This document shows positions 7,476-15,772 of a stretch of DNA of 17,425 bases, piece by piece (the stretch's first letter is position 1; every line of letters starts with the position of its first letter). Origin of the DNA: Stramenopiles sp. TOSAG23-2. Its lineage: Eukaryota; Sar. The translations under genes and the position numbers were made by a program. The stretch covers positions 1 to 17,425 of the forward strand of contig LT649645.1 in the NCBI GenBank assembly GCA_900128395.1, in the 5' to 3' direction. Below the pieces are notes generated by a model. That model had not been told where the DNA came from and did not search any database. It saw only the letters and a program-made list of their open reading frames with translations.

Positions 7476-9167
7476 TTATACCACAACATGTTGACAACAT
7501 TCATTAAAACCACTTTTTATTGACTTACACATACATGAGCCATTATCTAAACGATCTTTACCACCACAACCTCCTCCACATGGTTGTGCAATTTTAGATC
7601 CACGTTTATCAACTGTTCCAGACCATAAATTTGCCTCTATTGTAAGGCATCCTTTTGTTGTATTTAACTCTATTGAATTTTCTATATTAAGTTCCCCACC
7701 ATCACTTGTATCAAGGTATACATCCCCTTCTCCTGGAACACCAGATACTCCAGTTGTAACGATTCCACCGCCACATGGAGCAGCACTATTGCGTACATTC
7801 ACTTCAAATGCTTCACCAATGAAACTTATATTTTCCCAGAAAAACATTGCACCGCCGTAAATTCCACTGCGACTGCCATCAATATCGATAGTAGCATTTC
7901 CATTTACTATTAAATATTGTTTTGGATACCCACCTGCTATTGCACCACCAAGTGCCTTGCTAGTCATATTTTTAGCGATGATACTTGCTCTATCATCCAT
8001 TATAATAGTACTTGCGATACATGCACCTTGACTATCAGCATAACTATTTTCACAAGATACTTTACTATCATCAAGCATGGTCAATGTCGTGCACTCAATA
8101 GCACCACCATCTCCTCCCCAACTATTATTAACAATAACATTGGCATGGTCATTCATAGTAAATTCAAGTGTTGTTATTGCAGCAGCGCCACCACGTGCTA
8201 TGATATTACGTCCGACAATTTTTGAATTTCCTGACATGTTGAGCGAATTCAATGATAAAATACCACCAGCATCACTTGTATTCATATTTTCAGCAATAAT
8301 TGTTCCAAAAAATGTACCTGCATGATCTACACCCACAACAAGACCTGAGGATCCTGAAATACCTTTTCCATTACGAGCTCGAATAATTGCGTTTGGACCA
8401 ACATTCAAAAATTTTCCAGCAGCAATACATCCACCAGCATCACCAGCAGTATAATTCGTACACTCTACGATACCATTAATTACCGTTCCATCATCACCAC
8501 CTTGAATGGCAGCACCACGTATCGTTTGCATGCCAGATCCAATCACTTTGCCATTAGTTGAAACGTAAATACCGCTTGAGCTTAACAAACCATTAAGGCC
8601 GGAAATTTGTGGATATTTCAAACTAGCCTTTATGATGCCATCAACTTGGATAAATTTGCCAGTCCAAAATATACCTGGGTTGATTATTACTGTATCATCA
8701 CCAGGTGGAGTTGTCTCAATAGTAACGACGGCATTTTCTTTGATAGTAAGGTTAGTATAGGAGCAAAGAACGCCTCCATGTCCTTCACCATCATCACAAC
8801 AATCAAATTTTCTATTTTTGTGACCAACTACAAAACGTATATTACCACTAATTATAACTTCGCCTTGCGCTAAGAGGACACAGTCATTGGCTGGTACTAA
8901 AATTGTTGCTGCTTCCTCATTTTTTGATGGTCCAACAATTGAACATGAATCTGTAATCGACTTTGGTTGATCCGGTTGCCTCCCAGAAAGGTCTAATTTA
9001 TCTGTCAACGCAAGCGTTGATCCAGGAGCAAGTGTTTGATTGCAAGTAAGACGTATTTGTGTAGATGGTGGTGTTGCTGTAATAATTTTCGCTTCATTGA
9101 AATGATACAAGTTGTTACATAATATGAAGAACAACAAAATTATTGATTTCATTCCAAAATTATTCAT
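7476..9167 (-). CDS. secreted repeat protein, probable right-handed beta-helix with GGA[I/L] repeats
   Basis: I do not recognise a specific family member. The 563-residue product begins with a signal peptide: a hydrophobic core at about 7-20 (KSIILLFFILC), using Met1 or Met6. From about residue 245 to 470 it repeats a unit of about 27 residues. GG[A/G/C][I/A/M] motifs fall at 245, 300, 326, 354, 381 (GACI), 407, 438 and 466, and each is followed by a strand and then a [V/I]x[V/I/C]xN-type turn such as VIVNNS, VSCENS, IIAKNM or VNVRNS. This is the pattern of stacked beta-helix coils, and it resembles chlamydial Pmp GGA[ILV]/FxxN repeats, though similarity of repeats does not prove common origin. 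Cysteines at 42, 75, 96, 123, 124 and 135 and a Cys/Gly-rich tail (530-558) suggest disulphides. No C-terminal membrane anchor is visible, so the protein is likely exported or in the cell wall. Confidence 0.75.
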   Translation of the reverse strand: MNNFGMKSIILLFFILCNNLYHFNEAKIITATPPSTQIRLTCNQTLAPGSTLALTDKLDLSGRQPDQPKSITDSCSIVGPSKNEEAATILVPANDCVLLAQGEVIISGNIRFVVGHKNRKFDCCDDGEGHGGVLCSYTNLTIKENAVVTIETTPPGDDTVIINPGIFWTGKFIQVDGIIKASLKYPQISGLNGLLSSSGIYVSTNGKVIGSGMQTIRGAAIQGGDDGTVINGIVECTNYTAGDAGGCIAAGKFLNVGPNAIIRARNGKGISGSSGLVVGVDHAGTFFGTIIAENMNTSDAGGILSLNSLNMSGNSKIVGRNIIARGGAAAITTLEFTMNDHANVIVNNSWGGDGGAIECTTLTMLDDSKVSCENSYADSQGACIASTIIMDDRASIIAKNMTSKALGGAIAGGYPKQYLIVNGNATIDIDGSRSGIYGGAMFFWENISFIGEAFEVNVRNSAAPCGGGIVTTGVSGVPGEGDVYLDTSDGGELNIENSIELNTTKGCLTIEANLWSGTVDKRGSKIAQPCGGGCGGKDRLDNGSCMCKSIKSGFNECCQHVVV

Positions 9168-9687
9168 GTTTTTATGTAAGTATATGATTTATGCGCGTTT
9201 GACTAGCAATAATATAGTTTACTTAATGTTCTTATTGGCACTTCATATATAGTGTGTGCTTGTTCTGTTTCATTGGACTATATATATCTAATAGCTTTTA
9301 TTTCTATTTTCAATATATATAAATACGGTTTATGCTGAAATAATTATTATTAATTACTTTTTATAAATTAAGGTGTATTATAACACGACGACGGACGGCG
9401 TTACAGGTAGCGTGGGAATACCTGGAATACCAGAATAATACACCGGATAAAGCTCTTTTTATTTTAATTTATAATATGTAAGAAATGTCTTCTTCTCACC
9501 ACTTGACAAGACAAAATTTCAATCTTCATGTGTGTTTCATTTTGTAATTTGTTAGGTATCTTCTATTGCAAATAGTGCGAAAGAAAAAAACAATTGTGCA
9601 ATATCTACGCAAACATTTTTCCAAAATATAAAGGTATTTCCAACACAGCATTTGGCATGTCGTGCTTTGGAAATCTTGACAAAATAA
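9168..9687. promoter_or_regulatory. intergenic region between the repeat-protein and 504-aa genes
   Basis: Both flanking genes are on the minus strand, so this holds the repeat-protein promoter and the 3' UTR of the 504-aa gene. A GC-richer patch at about 9384-9441 carries a direct repeat of GGAATACC (9415-9422 and 9424-9431), and includes TACCTGG at 9419-9425. The rest is AT-rich with no gene I can support. Confidence 0.45.
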
Positions 9688-11202
9688 TTAAAGTGTTGCA
9701 ACAAACTTATCGTATCTTTCACGCATGGCAGCAGCATATGCACCCAAAGCTTCAGGGGTTGATTCTGATGGGCAACCCATGAAATCTCTGAAACGCTTCA
9801 ATGCTGTTTGCACAACAGGTTTGTCATTATGTTGCAAAATTGCAGCAACAAATCTTCCAGCTGATATTTGTGCAATGCCATATCCTGGTCTCATCACATT
9901 GGATGGGTTCAATTGACGGATCATTGTAAACATGTCATTCACCATATCCATATAAGTCGAAAATTGGTACGGTGATGCATCTGTCTGCATGCAATCCTTG
10001 TAGTATTGAAGATCTCCAGCATTTTGTGGCCTTGAAAACAAATATACCATGAAATCAAAATGAAGCGCTGCCCATTCTGGAGAATCAGTATCTTGGAAGG
10101 TCCAGCCCATCATGTTGTACAAAACAAGCTTCCAGAAGAAAACACGTGGGTGCCATCTTACTGAACTCAATATTTTGCCGAATTCCTGAAAGTTGTCATC
10201 CATAATTCCTTTCCATGCTGAATCTGGATTGCGGGAAGTTTCAACCATTGCATGGAACCACCATAAAGTCATTTTTGCAGTCTGTTGGTGTGGAAGAGTG
10301 TTATTTTTATTAACCCCCATACGCTTTAATGCAAGGACAACTGGTAGTGCTTGTGGCTGCATAATTTGACCACTAATTTGGTTAATTGAATATACTGCTT
10401 GTCGCTCCGGTTCAGTCCCAATCCAATTTGCGCCATAACCAATACCTAAAACTCGGTTTAATCTTCGACCCCAGTATAAAACTTCTGGATAATCTCGAAA
10501 AGCATATGCATATTTGACTATTGTATTCATACTTTCGCCATGTGTTTGCGAAAGGGAAGAATATGCAAAACCAGCATTAACGTAATCAATAAATGGTTTC
10601 CAAACGGCCATAACTTTGTCCATTCCTTCAGCTTCCTTATATGCTTTTCCAACTTGCTCTGCAATGTCTTTCCCCGGTCCTTCAGAATAAAAGTTATACT
10701 GCCCCCGACTTAAACTTGCAATGGCCTCTGGTGTATTGTACTTGCGAGTAAAGCGCATGCCTACCATGCTAAAAAAACGCATGTAAACCATAAGTAGATC
10801 ATTGTTGTATCCAAAGTATTTCAAGCCAAATTCGTGAAATTTTGCTGGGTTATTTTGGAATTTACCAGCGTTAGATTCACGAGGGACAGTATCAAGGAAA
10901 GTTGACCAGTAATGGCAAACATCATCTTGAGAGCAGAACCCAAAAGCATCAGGATTAAGCATTTGTCGTGCCATACCAAGATTCATTGGACTTTTTTCAT
11001 AAGAATTACTAATCGTGTGTAATAATCCTCCCCAAAACTCTGGACTATCCACTTCATAATTCATAAAAGGAACATCTTCACCCCTTACATATGCCACGGG
11101 ACGTGGTTTAATGTTTTTGAATGTTGTGTCGAATAATGCTTGTGCTAAAGCTTTTGCACGTTCCATTTGATCCGCTGGTAAACCATCATTACGTGTTGCC
11201 AT
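9688..11202 (-). CDS. conserved-looking soluble protein of unknown function, 504 aa
   Basis: I do not recognise this protein. It is an uninterrupted 504-codon frame with an A-rich leader (TTTTAAAA before ATG) and markedly less AT-biased codons than DPH6 or the coiled-coil gene, suggesting good expression. No signal peptide or clear membrane span is seen. It is rich in Trp, Tyr, Phe and Met, with probably mostly helical segments such as HYWSTFLDTV (97-106), WWFHAMVE (314-321), RWHPRVFFWKLVLYNMMGW (349-367) and MVNDMFTMIRQL (420-431). Two places share a DSPE(F)W motif (52-57 and 373-377) followed by a histidine a few residues on, hinting at an internal duplication. Scattered His, Asp and Glu could bind metal, but I cannot assign a site. 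It shares a 725-base divergent upstream region with the SET gene. Possible identities include an oxidoreductase-like helical enzyme or a lineage-specific structural protein; both are speculation. Confidence 0.85.
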   Translation of the reverse strand: MATRNDGLPADQMERAKALAQALFDTTFKNIKPRPVAYVRGEDVPFMNYEVDSPEFWGGLLHTISNSYEKSPMNLGMARQMLNPDAFGFCSQDDVCHYWSTFLDTVPRESNAGKFQNNPAKFHEFGLKYFGYNNDLLMVYMRFFSMVGMRFTRKYNTPEAIASLSRGQYNFYSEGPGKDIAEQVGKAYKEAEGMDKVMAVWKPFIDYVNAGFAYSSLSQTHGESMNTIVKYAYAFRDYPEVLYWGRRLNRVLGIGYGANWIGTEPERQAVYSINQISGQIMQPQALPVVLALKRMGVNKNNTLPHQQTAKMTLWWFHAMVETSRNPDSAWKGIMDDNFQEFGKILSSVRWHPRVFFWKLVLYNMMGWTFQDTDSPEWAALHFDFMVYLFSRPQNAGDLQYYKDCMQTDASPYQFSTYMDMVNDMFTMIRQLNPSNVMRPGYGIAQISAGRFVAAILQHNDKPVVQTALKRFRDFMGCPSESTPEALGAYAAAMRERYDKFVATL

Positions 11203-11927
11203 TTTTAAAATCTCTTTCTTTAGTTTTATGTTTGTGTTTTGCTGTTATTGCGTTTTTATAGATATATATATATATATTGTATCTGTATATATCTGTATAT
11301 ATCTATACTATATCTTTTTTCCTGTGCTCTTCCGTGGGTATATATCTGATTTTCTTCATATATTCGTCATATCATCATATATGATCACCTTTTAGTTCAT
11401 GCTGTGTTCATACTAATTCATACAGTATAAGCGAAGCCTTCCGCATCATCATTTTGCTGATGGTGGTTAAATTGGTGGTGGTGGACATAAAAATGAAGAA
11501 AAAAAAAAAAAAGATTTCCTCACAAATTATAATTAAAATTTATAGTTACTAGTATATAAAAACAAATCTCCGCCGCGCTAATATTAATACCTTAATACCA
11601 AAACAGACAACAACAACAGACCAAAGATTACAGACAAAAAACCCAAAAAAATAATAATTAAATGTTTTTTTTTTTTTTTTTGCCATGATGGTTTGCACAT
11701 CATTTGTGCATTTCATAAAAATTTAAATCATGAATTATATTAGGAACAACGTGTAACGAACGCATAAGAACAATAGAATAATATATGTTGATACTGGTAT
11801 AAATATATATATATATGTAATAAAAAGAATAATAATATATATATGCGTATTAATTGTTGTTGAAGTATAATTACTTGATATTGTTAGTATATATATATAT
11901 TATTTTTAAAAATAATAGTGAACAAAA
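11203..11927. promoter_or_regulatory. divergent intergenic region between the 504-aa and SET genes
   Basis: These 725 bases must hold both promoters. Near the 504-aa gene there is a tract of AT repeat and near-tandem TATATCTG units (about 11260-11320). A GT/CA-free TGGTGG-rich patch lies at 11461-11485, and a 17-base T-run at 11665-11681. The small perfect hairpin TGCACA / TGTGCA (11694-11710) follows the T-run, and an 18-bp AT palindrome (11899-11916) abuts the SET start. No ORF is convincing. Confidence 0.45.
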
Positions 11928-13790
11928 ATGGCATCTTTAACCGAAGGAAACAATTATGATAATAATAATACAGAAACATCAACACCACACCCATCAGATG
12001 ATGGTACAGAACGTGTACAAAAAGATGTTGATGACATGTTTTTGAAATGGTTAAAAGACAACGGCGCCAGGTTTCCAAAGGTCTTGTGGCCATCGCGTGA
12101 TACGGTTGGTGGCGTGCGCGGTGCAATTGCAATTGAAACGATTGAAACGAACGAACCAATTATGTACATACCTCATAAATTATTAATATCACCACCAGTC
12201 GCACGTTCTTCACCAGAAATTGGACATATTTTTATAGAAAATCAATCATTTTTTCGCGGCGATGACGATTTATTGTTATCGACTTACATTATGTACGAAG
12301 AAAGTCGTGGGAAAGACTCCTTTTGGTATCCATTTTTAGCAATGCTCCCAAGGCCTGGATCAATATCGGATTGGAATGAAGAAGAAATGAAGGAAGTGCA
12401 AGATGACCATTTAATACGTGATGCAAAATCAAGACCGTCACGAATTAAATTAAAATATGAAAAATTAATGTCAATGCTGGAAGCAGACTATGGAACATGG
12501 TTTAATAGGGAGGTGCATACATATGATCGTTTTCGTCATGCATGGATGACTATTCAAGCACGTGCATTTGGACGCCGTTTGCCATGGACTGCATTAGTCC
12601 CATTTGCCGATACATTGAATCATACAAATGTACAAACAAAATATGATTTCAATGTGAATTCAAATGAAACATTTCGTTTATTTCCAACTGGACGTAATCG
12701 ATATGAAAAAGGAGCGGAAGTATTTAATAGTTACGGTAGACGTGATAATCACTTTTTATTAATGGAATATGGTTTTGCGTTGTTAAACAATGAATGGGAT
12801 ACAGTGGATATGACATTGATGATCCTAGATACAGACATCGACGCAGAAAGAAAGCGCGAGTTATTGAAACAATTTTATATTAGTACAACTCGTAGGTTTA
12901 AATTACGATGGGGAAGGTTAAATATTGGTATGTTGTTGCTACTTTTTATATATATATATTATTCACATATTTACATATTCACACTTCACATACGGTATAC
13001 TATTTTTATAACATGTACATATACTAACAAATATTTTCTGTCTAAAGACATGCTGAGTTTTTGCCGTTTACGATGTATGACAGTTGAAGAATTAAATAAT
13101 CCTGAAAATGAAATGAAATTTTTTGGGCAAGGTGTTAGTTTTGAGAATGAAACAAAAGCTATTGATATGTATAAAAGTTTATTAAATGATAAATTAAATG
13201 CATATCCAACGACATATGAAGAAGATGCTGCTATTTTGAACGCAGCGAATGATATTTCTCCGCGTTTAGTAGCAGCAACACGATATCGCCATTCAAAAAA
13301 GCGTATTATAATGAAACAATTGGAAATTTTAAATGCGATGGCTCCTCTTGTTAGATTATTATTAGCTCAAGAGCAGACTGGTCTGTTTCCAAATGATTCG
13401 AAATCATTACGTGTGAAAAGTTTAAAAAAATACGTTGATTCAATCATGGATATGGCAACAATTGGTATGGAACAAATGAAAATGGAACAACAAGGTAAAA
13501 ATAGTATTGTGTTAGGTGACCCGAATACTAGTAGTACAAAATTAGTTATGGGAAGGCATGTTGTTAGTACATCCTCTACAAGTTCTTCTGCAGCAACAAC
13601 AACAAATAATAATAGTAATAATGATACTGTTGTTGGTGATACAAAGGAAGATGGTAATTATGATAGTATGATGCTCGATTTAAATGCCATGGATGATGAA
13701 TTTTTAAATGCGAAATTAGAAGCTGATGAAAAGAAAAAAACAGAAGAATTATTGGAAAGATTGACTCATTTAGAAATGCCATCTGAATAA
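11928..13790 (+). CDS. SET-domain protein lysine/histidine methyltransferase (SETD3/Rubisco-LSMT type), one intron
   Basis: The product belongs to the SET class that carries a split SET domain followed by a Rubis-subs-bind domain, and uses S-adenosylmethionine to methylate a protein side chain. The target cannot be told from sequence. Residues 36-85 contain the opening SET strands (FLKWLKDNGARFPKVLWP, GGVRGAIAIETIE). The insert region follows, then the core motifs ADTLNHT (227-233), AEVFNSYGRRDNHFLLMEYGF (263-283) with the SAM-binding NH and the closing tyrosine. Codons 334-373 read hydrophobic translated AT repeat and are an intron (12928-13047); removal joins LNI to DMLSFC and gives 580 residues. 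The C-terminal part continues the substrate-binding-type helices, then a Ser/Thr/Asn-rich stretch (about residues 545-570 unspliced) and an acidic, charged end. AATAAA overlaps the stop codon. Confidence 0.87.
   Translation: MASLTEGNNYDNNNTETSTPHPSDDGTERVQKDVDDMFLKWLKDNGARFPKVLWPSRDTVGGVRGAIAIETIETNEPIMYIPHKLLISPPVARSSPEIGHIFIENQSFFRGDDDLLLSTYIMYEESRGKDSFWYPFLAMLPRPGSISDWNEEEMKEVQDDHLIRDAKSRPSRIKLKYEKLMSMLEADYGTWFNREVHTYDRFRHAWMTIQARAFGRRLPWTALVPFADTLNHTNVQTKYDFNVNSNETFRLFPTGRNRYEKGAEVFNSYGRRDNHFLLMEYGFALLNNEWDTVDMTLMILDTDIDAERKRELLKQFYISTTRRFKLRWGRLNIGMLLLLFIYIYYSHIYIFTLHIRYTIFITCTYTNKYFLSKDMLSFCRLRCMTVEELNNPENEMKFFGQGVSFENETKAIDMYKSLLNDKLNAYPTTYEEDAAILNAANDISPRLVAATRYRHSKKRIIMKQLEILNAMAPLVRLLLAQEQTGLFPNDSKSLRVKSLKKYVDSIMDMATIGMEQMKMEQQGKNSIVLGDPNTSSTKLVMGRHVVSTSSTSSSAATTTNNNSNNDTVVGDTKEDGNYDSMMLDLNAMDDEFLNAKLEADEKKKTEELLERLTHLEMPSE
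12928..13047 (+). other. spliceosomal intron, 120 nt, phase 1
   Basis: The intron opens with GTATGT, has a perfect TACTAAC branch sequence at 13022-13028, and ends in TCTAAAG 19 bases after the branch site. Its length is a multiple of three and it has no in-frame stop, so the reading frame passes through it. It is far more AT-rich than the flanking exons, and its translation (leucine/isoleucine/tyrosine runs) does not fit the SET family, while the splice junction restores a plausible helix. It is the only intron I can support in this window. Confidence 0.88.
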
Positions 13791-14124
13791 ATCTTTTTAC
13801 GACGTGATATATGTATTTTCAGTGTGTGACGTGTGTGACGATGTGTGTGTGTGAACGTGTGTAAAAACAACAACTAATTTTTATTTTTTGAATTAAATAT
13901 ATGCACTTTTTATATATGATGCACAATGATATTTACATACTATTTCAAGTAATGTGTCAAGGTCGTATATATTAGAAAGTGTGTTAGCATACGTTTTACG
14001 TACACGGGGTTTTCGTAGAAAAGTAAATGAATACACATTATATGATTTCTACTAAGAATTACTTTTATATTTTATATTTATATTTATTTTTACTAACTAT
14101 CGTTTTTTAAACACAAAATACAAT
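13791..14124. other. convergent intergenic region SET/RPL17
   Basis: This gap holds both 3' UTRs. A GT-rich tract (13822-13861), partly a tandem repeat of GTGTGTGAC, starts 31 bases past the SET stop. TACTAAC at 14091-14097 is not matched by a splice-site pair and is probably chance. I see no other gene. Confidence 0.55.
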
Positions 14125-14700
14125 TTAATCAAGACCACCTCCTACTTTAACTCCTGCTTGTCTTTTACGTGCAGCTTGTTTGCGTGTTAATTTAGTTGGC
14201 ATTTTTAATTCTTTTGCCTTTTTAACAATAGAACCTTTTTCTGCAACAATTAATTCAACATGACATGGGCTTGCCATGTATGGTCCAATACGACCGTGTG
14301 CACGGTAAGTTCTGCGGCGTTGTTTGATTGCTTGGTTAACTTGGATATGGTGGATGTAACAATTGTCGATATCAAGTCCTTTGAATTCTGCGTTTGCTTC
14401 TGCGTTAACAAGTAAATCCATTAAATATTTAACAGATTTTACAGGCCATCCAACTTGGGAACCTGGTGCATTCAAATTTTTTGCTTGTGCGTGGCGACCA
14501 CGTCCACCAGTGAAACGTTTGAAAGCAATTGCTTGTTTTCTGTCAAGGACAGCTTGTAAATAATCTTTTGCACCTTGTAAACTTCTGTTTTTAATAGATG
14601 CAGCAGCCTCACGCATATTTTTAAAATGTGTACGCAAGTTATTACCACGTGCTTTGCACAATTTGGTTTGGTCTTCCGGTTCAAAACTATATTTTACCAT
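14125..14700 (-). CDS. RPL17: 60S ribosomal protein L17 (uL22)
   Basis: This is the eukaryotic cytosolic uL22, a large-subunit protein that lines the peptide exit tunnel. The 191-residue sequence follows the family from the first residue ([19 protein letters not shown]) through [17 protein letters not shown] and [10 protein letters not shown]. It continues through [14 protein letters not shown] and the hallmark [20 protein letters not shown], then [14 protein letters not shown]. The tail is basic (RKQAARKRQ) and ends in GGGLD. It is slightly longer than the 184-residue human protein. I placed the start at 14698-14700 because the canonical protein begins MV[K/R]Y; the open frame extends four codons upstream (MQRK), which I regard as leader. 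No intron is present, unusual for a ribosomal protein gene in intron-rich eukaryotes but consistent with this compact genome. The gene is divergent from RPB10. Confidence 0.97.
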   Translation of the reverse strand: MVKYSFEPEDQTKLCKARGNNLRTHFKNMREAAASIKNRSLQGAKDYLQAVLDRKQAIAFKRFTGGRGRHAQAKNLNAPGSQVGWPVKSVKYLMDLLVNAEANAEFKGLDIDNCYIHHIQVNQAIKQRRRTYRAHGRIGPYMASPCHVELIVAEKGSIVKKAKELKMPTKLTRKQAARKRQAGVKVGGGLD

Positions 14701-15190
14701 CTTTCGTTGCAACTGATTATTATTATAATTATTATATTATCAACTTGTATTATAAATATATCTTTTCTGCGTATATTAATTCTAACACATATATATGTAT
14801 GCTCTATATATACAAATAGATCTAATATATTTATATATATATATATATATTTACAACTACTTTCTATTTTCCAATACTGTGTAGTGTTATTTTATTTTAT
14901 GTTACAAATAAATAATCTTCGCATGATTTCCTGGATTTCACTGGCCCTCAACAACCAGTGATTTTTAGCTCCTTACAGCATTAGAAATATTTTAAAATAT
15001 TTTTTATACTTAATCTATTTTATATTTTATATTTTAGTATAAAAATAGTATTATTAAACGAAATATTGATTGGTAAAATATGTCAGGTAAGAATACGAAA
15101 ATTTTATTAAGGTTCTTTGACCCTTTGATAGGACCAATATCGCTGTTTTTAATATTCTAATAAATATACTTGTTCCTGAAATATCGACTA

Positions 15191-15268
15191 CACAGCATTG
15201 TTGGGATCCATCTGGAAATCCTCTTGTATGCTCTGTGGGTGCTATTACATAAGAATCCGGAAAGCACT
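15191..15268. ncRNA. candidate structured RNA (two adjacent hairpins in a GC-richer island)
   Basis: Reading the plus strand, CACAG plus CAT (15191-15198) pairs with ATG and CTGTG (15228-15230 and 15233-15237), leaving a 2-base bulge. Inside that, GGGAT (15203-15207) pairs with ATCCT (15218-15222, one G-U). Directly after, GGTGCT (15238-15243) pairs with AGCACT (15263-15268, one G-U) around a 19-base loop. The block is clearly less AT-rich than its surroundings and non-repetitive. It matches no RNA family that I can identify, and strand and ends are undetermined. It could also be a coding remnant, since a long ATG-less frame crosses it on the minus strand. Confidence 0.25.
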
Positions 15269-15472
15269 GATAATAACTGGCCTTACGTGCTTACCACCGT
15301 CGTAGCAGGCGGCTAAAAAACACAACAACCACACCACAGGAAGCAAATTTTGATGTAAAAAATGATGATGCAAAATGACAACTAAAAAATGACACGAAAC
15401 AACTGGCGGCTGGGATTATTATACATCCAGAAAAAAATAAAATAAAGTGAGATAGCCGTAGAGAGGATATAT

Positions 15473-15493
15473 ACACACACACACACACACACA
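15473..15493. repeat. (AC)10 microsatellite upstream of RPB10
   Basis: An uninterrupted AC tract lies 54 bases before the RPB10 start codon, so it is probably in the promoter or 5' leader. Confidence 0.9.
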
Positions 15494-15547
15494 TTGTATA
15501 TTTAATAGTAATAGCAGTCATAATAATAATAATAAGTATAGTCCAAG

Positions 15548-15772
15548 ATGATTATACCAGTACGATGTTTTACGTGTGGGAAAGTTATAGGTAACAAATG
15601 GGAAACATATTTGGATTTGATCAATTCCAATATGTTAGAATGTCAAGCACTTGATGAGTTAGGTTTAAACAGATATTGTTGTCGTAGAATGGTTTTAACA
15701 CATGTTGATTTAATTGAAAAGTTATTAAATTACAATACATTGGATAAACAAATTGATGAACCAACACGATAA
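15548..15772 (+). CDS. RPB10: RNA polymerases I/II/III subunit RPABC5 (RPB10)
   Basis: This is the small zinc-binding subunit shared by all three nuclear RNA polymerases, which helps assemble the RPB3/RPB11 side of the enzyme. At 74 residues it has the family's usual length and opens with the canonical [19 protein letters not shown]. The zinc ligands are Cys7, Cys10, Cys44 and Cys45 (CFTC and NRYCCRRM). The conserved [14 protein letters not shown] and [13 protein letters not shown] blocks are intact. The start is fixed by family conservation. No intron is present. It is divergent from RPL17, and both are housekeeping growth genes, so shared upstream control is plausible but not shown. Confidence 0.97.
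   Translation: MIIPVRCFTCGKVIGNKWETYLDLINSNMLECQALDELGLNRYCCRRMVLTHVDLIEKLLNYNTLDKQIDEPTR

Larger units (their letters stand above)
14701..15547. promoter_or_regulatory. divergent intergenic region RPL17/RPB10
   Basis: This is the longest gap (847 bases), and it carries both promoters. It contains AT repeats (about 14830-14850), the inverted repeat TCACTGG / CCAGTGA with a 10-base loop (14938-14961), an 18-bp AT palindrome (14985-15002), a GC-richer non-repetitive block (about 15165-15315), and an (AC)10 tract (15473-15493) close to the RPB10 start. Confidence 0.5.

Noticed and set aside
8751-8757. TACTAAC on the minus strand inside the repeat-protein gene, as an intron branch site
   Set aside because: No convincing GTATGT-type donor pairs with it, and the supposed intron encodes composition like the rest of the protein (the YTN codons explain the match).
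14091-14097. TACTAAC in the SET/RPL17 gap as a 3' UTR intron
   Set aside because: No donor and acceptor of suitable form and spacing are evident; likely chance in AT-rich DNA.
14701-14712. Four extra N-terminal codons (MQRK) on RPL17
   Set aside because: Cytosolic uL22 begins MV[K/R]Y, matching the ATG at 14698-14700; the upstream codons are most likely leader.
15080-15093. U1 snRNA 5' end (minus strand ATTCTTACCTG) or a splice donor after ATGTCAG
   Set aside because: One base differs from the U1 consensus, the following sequence lacks U1 stem-loops, and no supported downstream exon was found; the plus-strand frame from this ATG ends after 26 residues.
15291-15521. 76-codon minus-strand ORF upstream of RPB10
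   Set aside because: It translates the AC microsatellite (Cys-Val run) and has low-complexity Phe/Ser; typical spurious frame.
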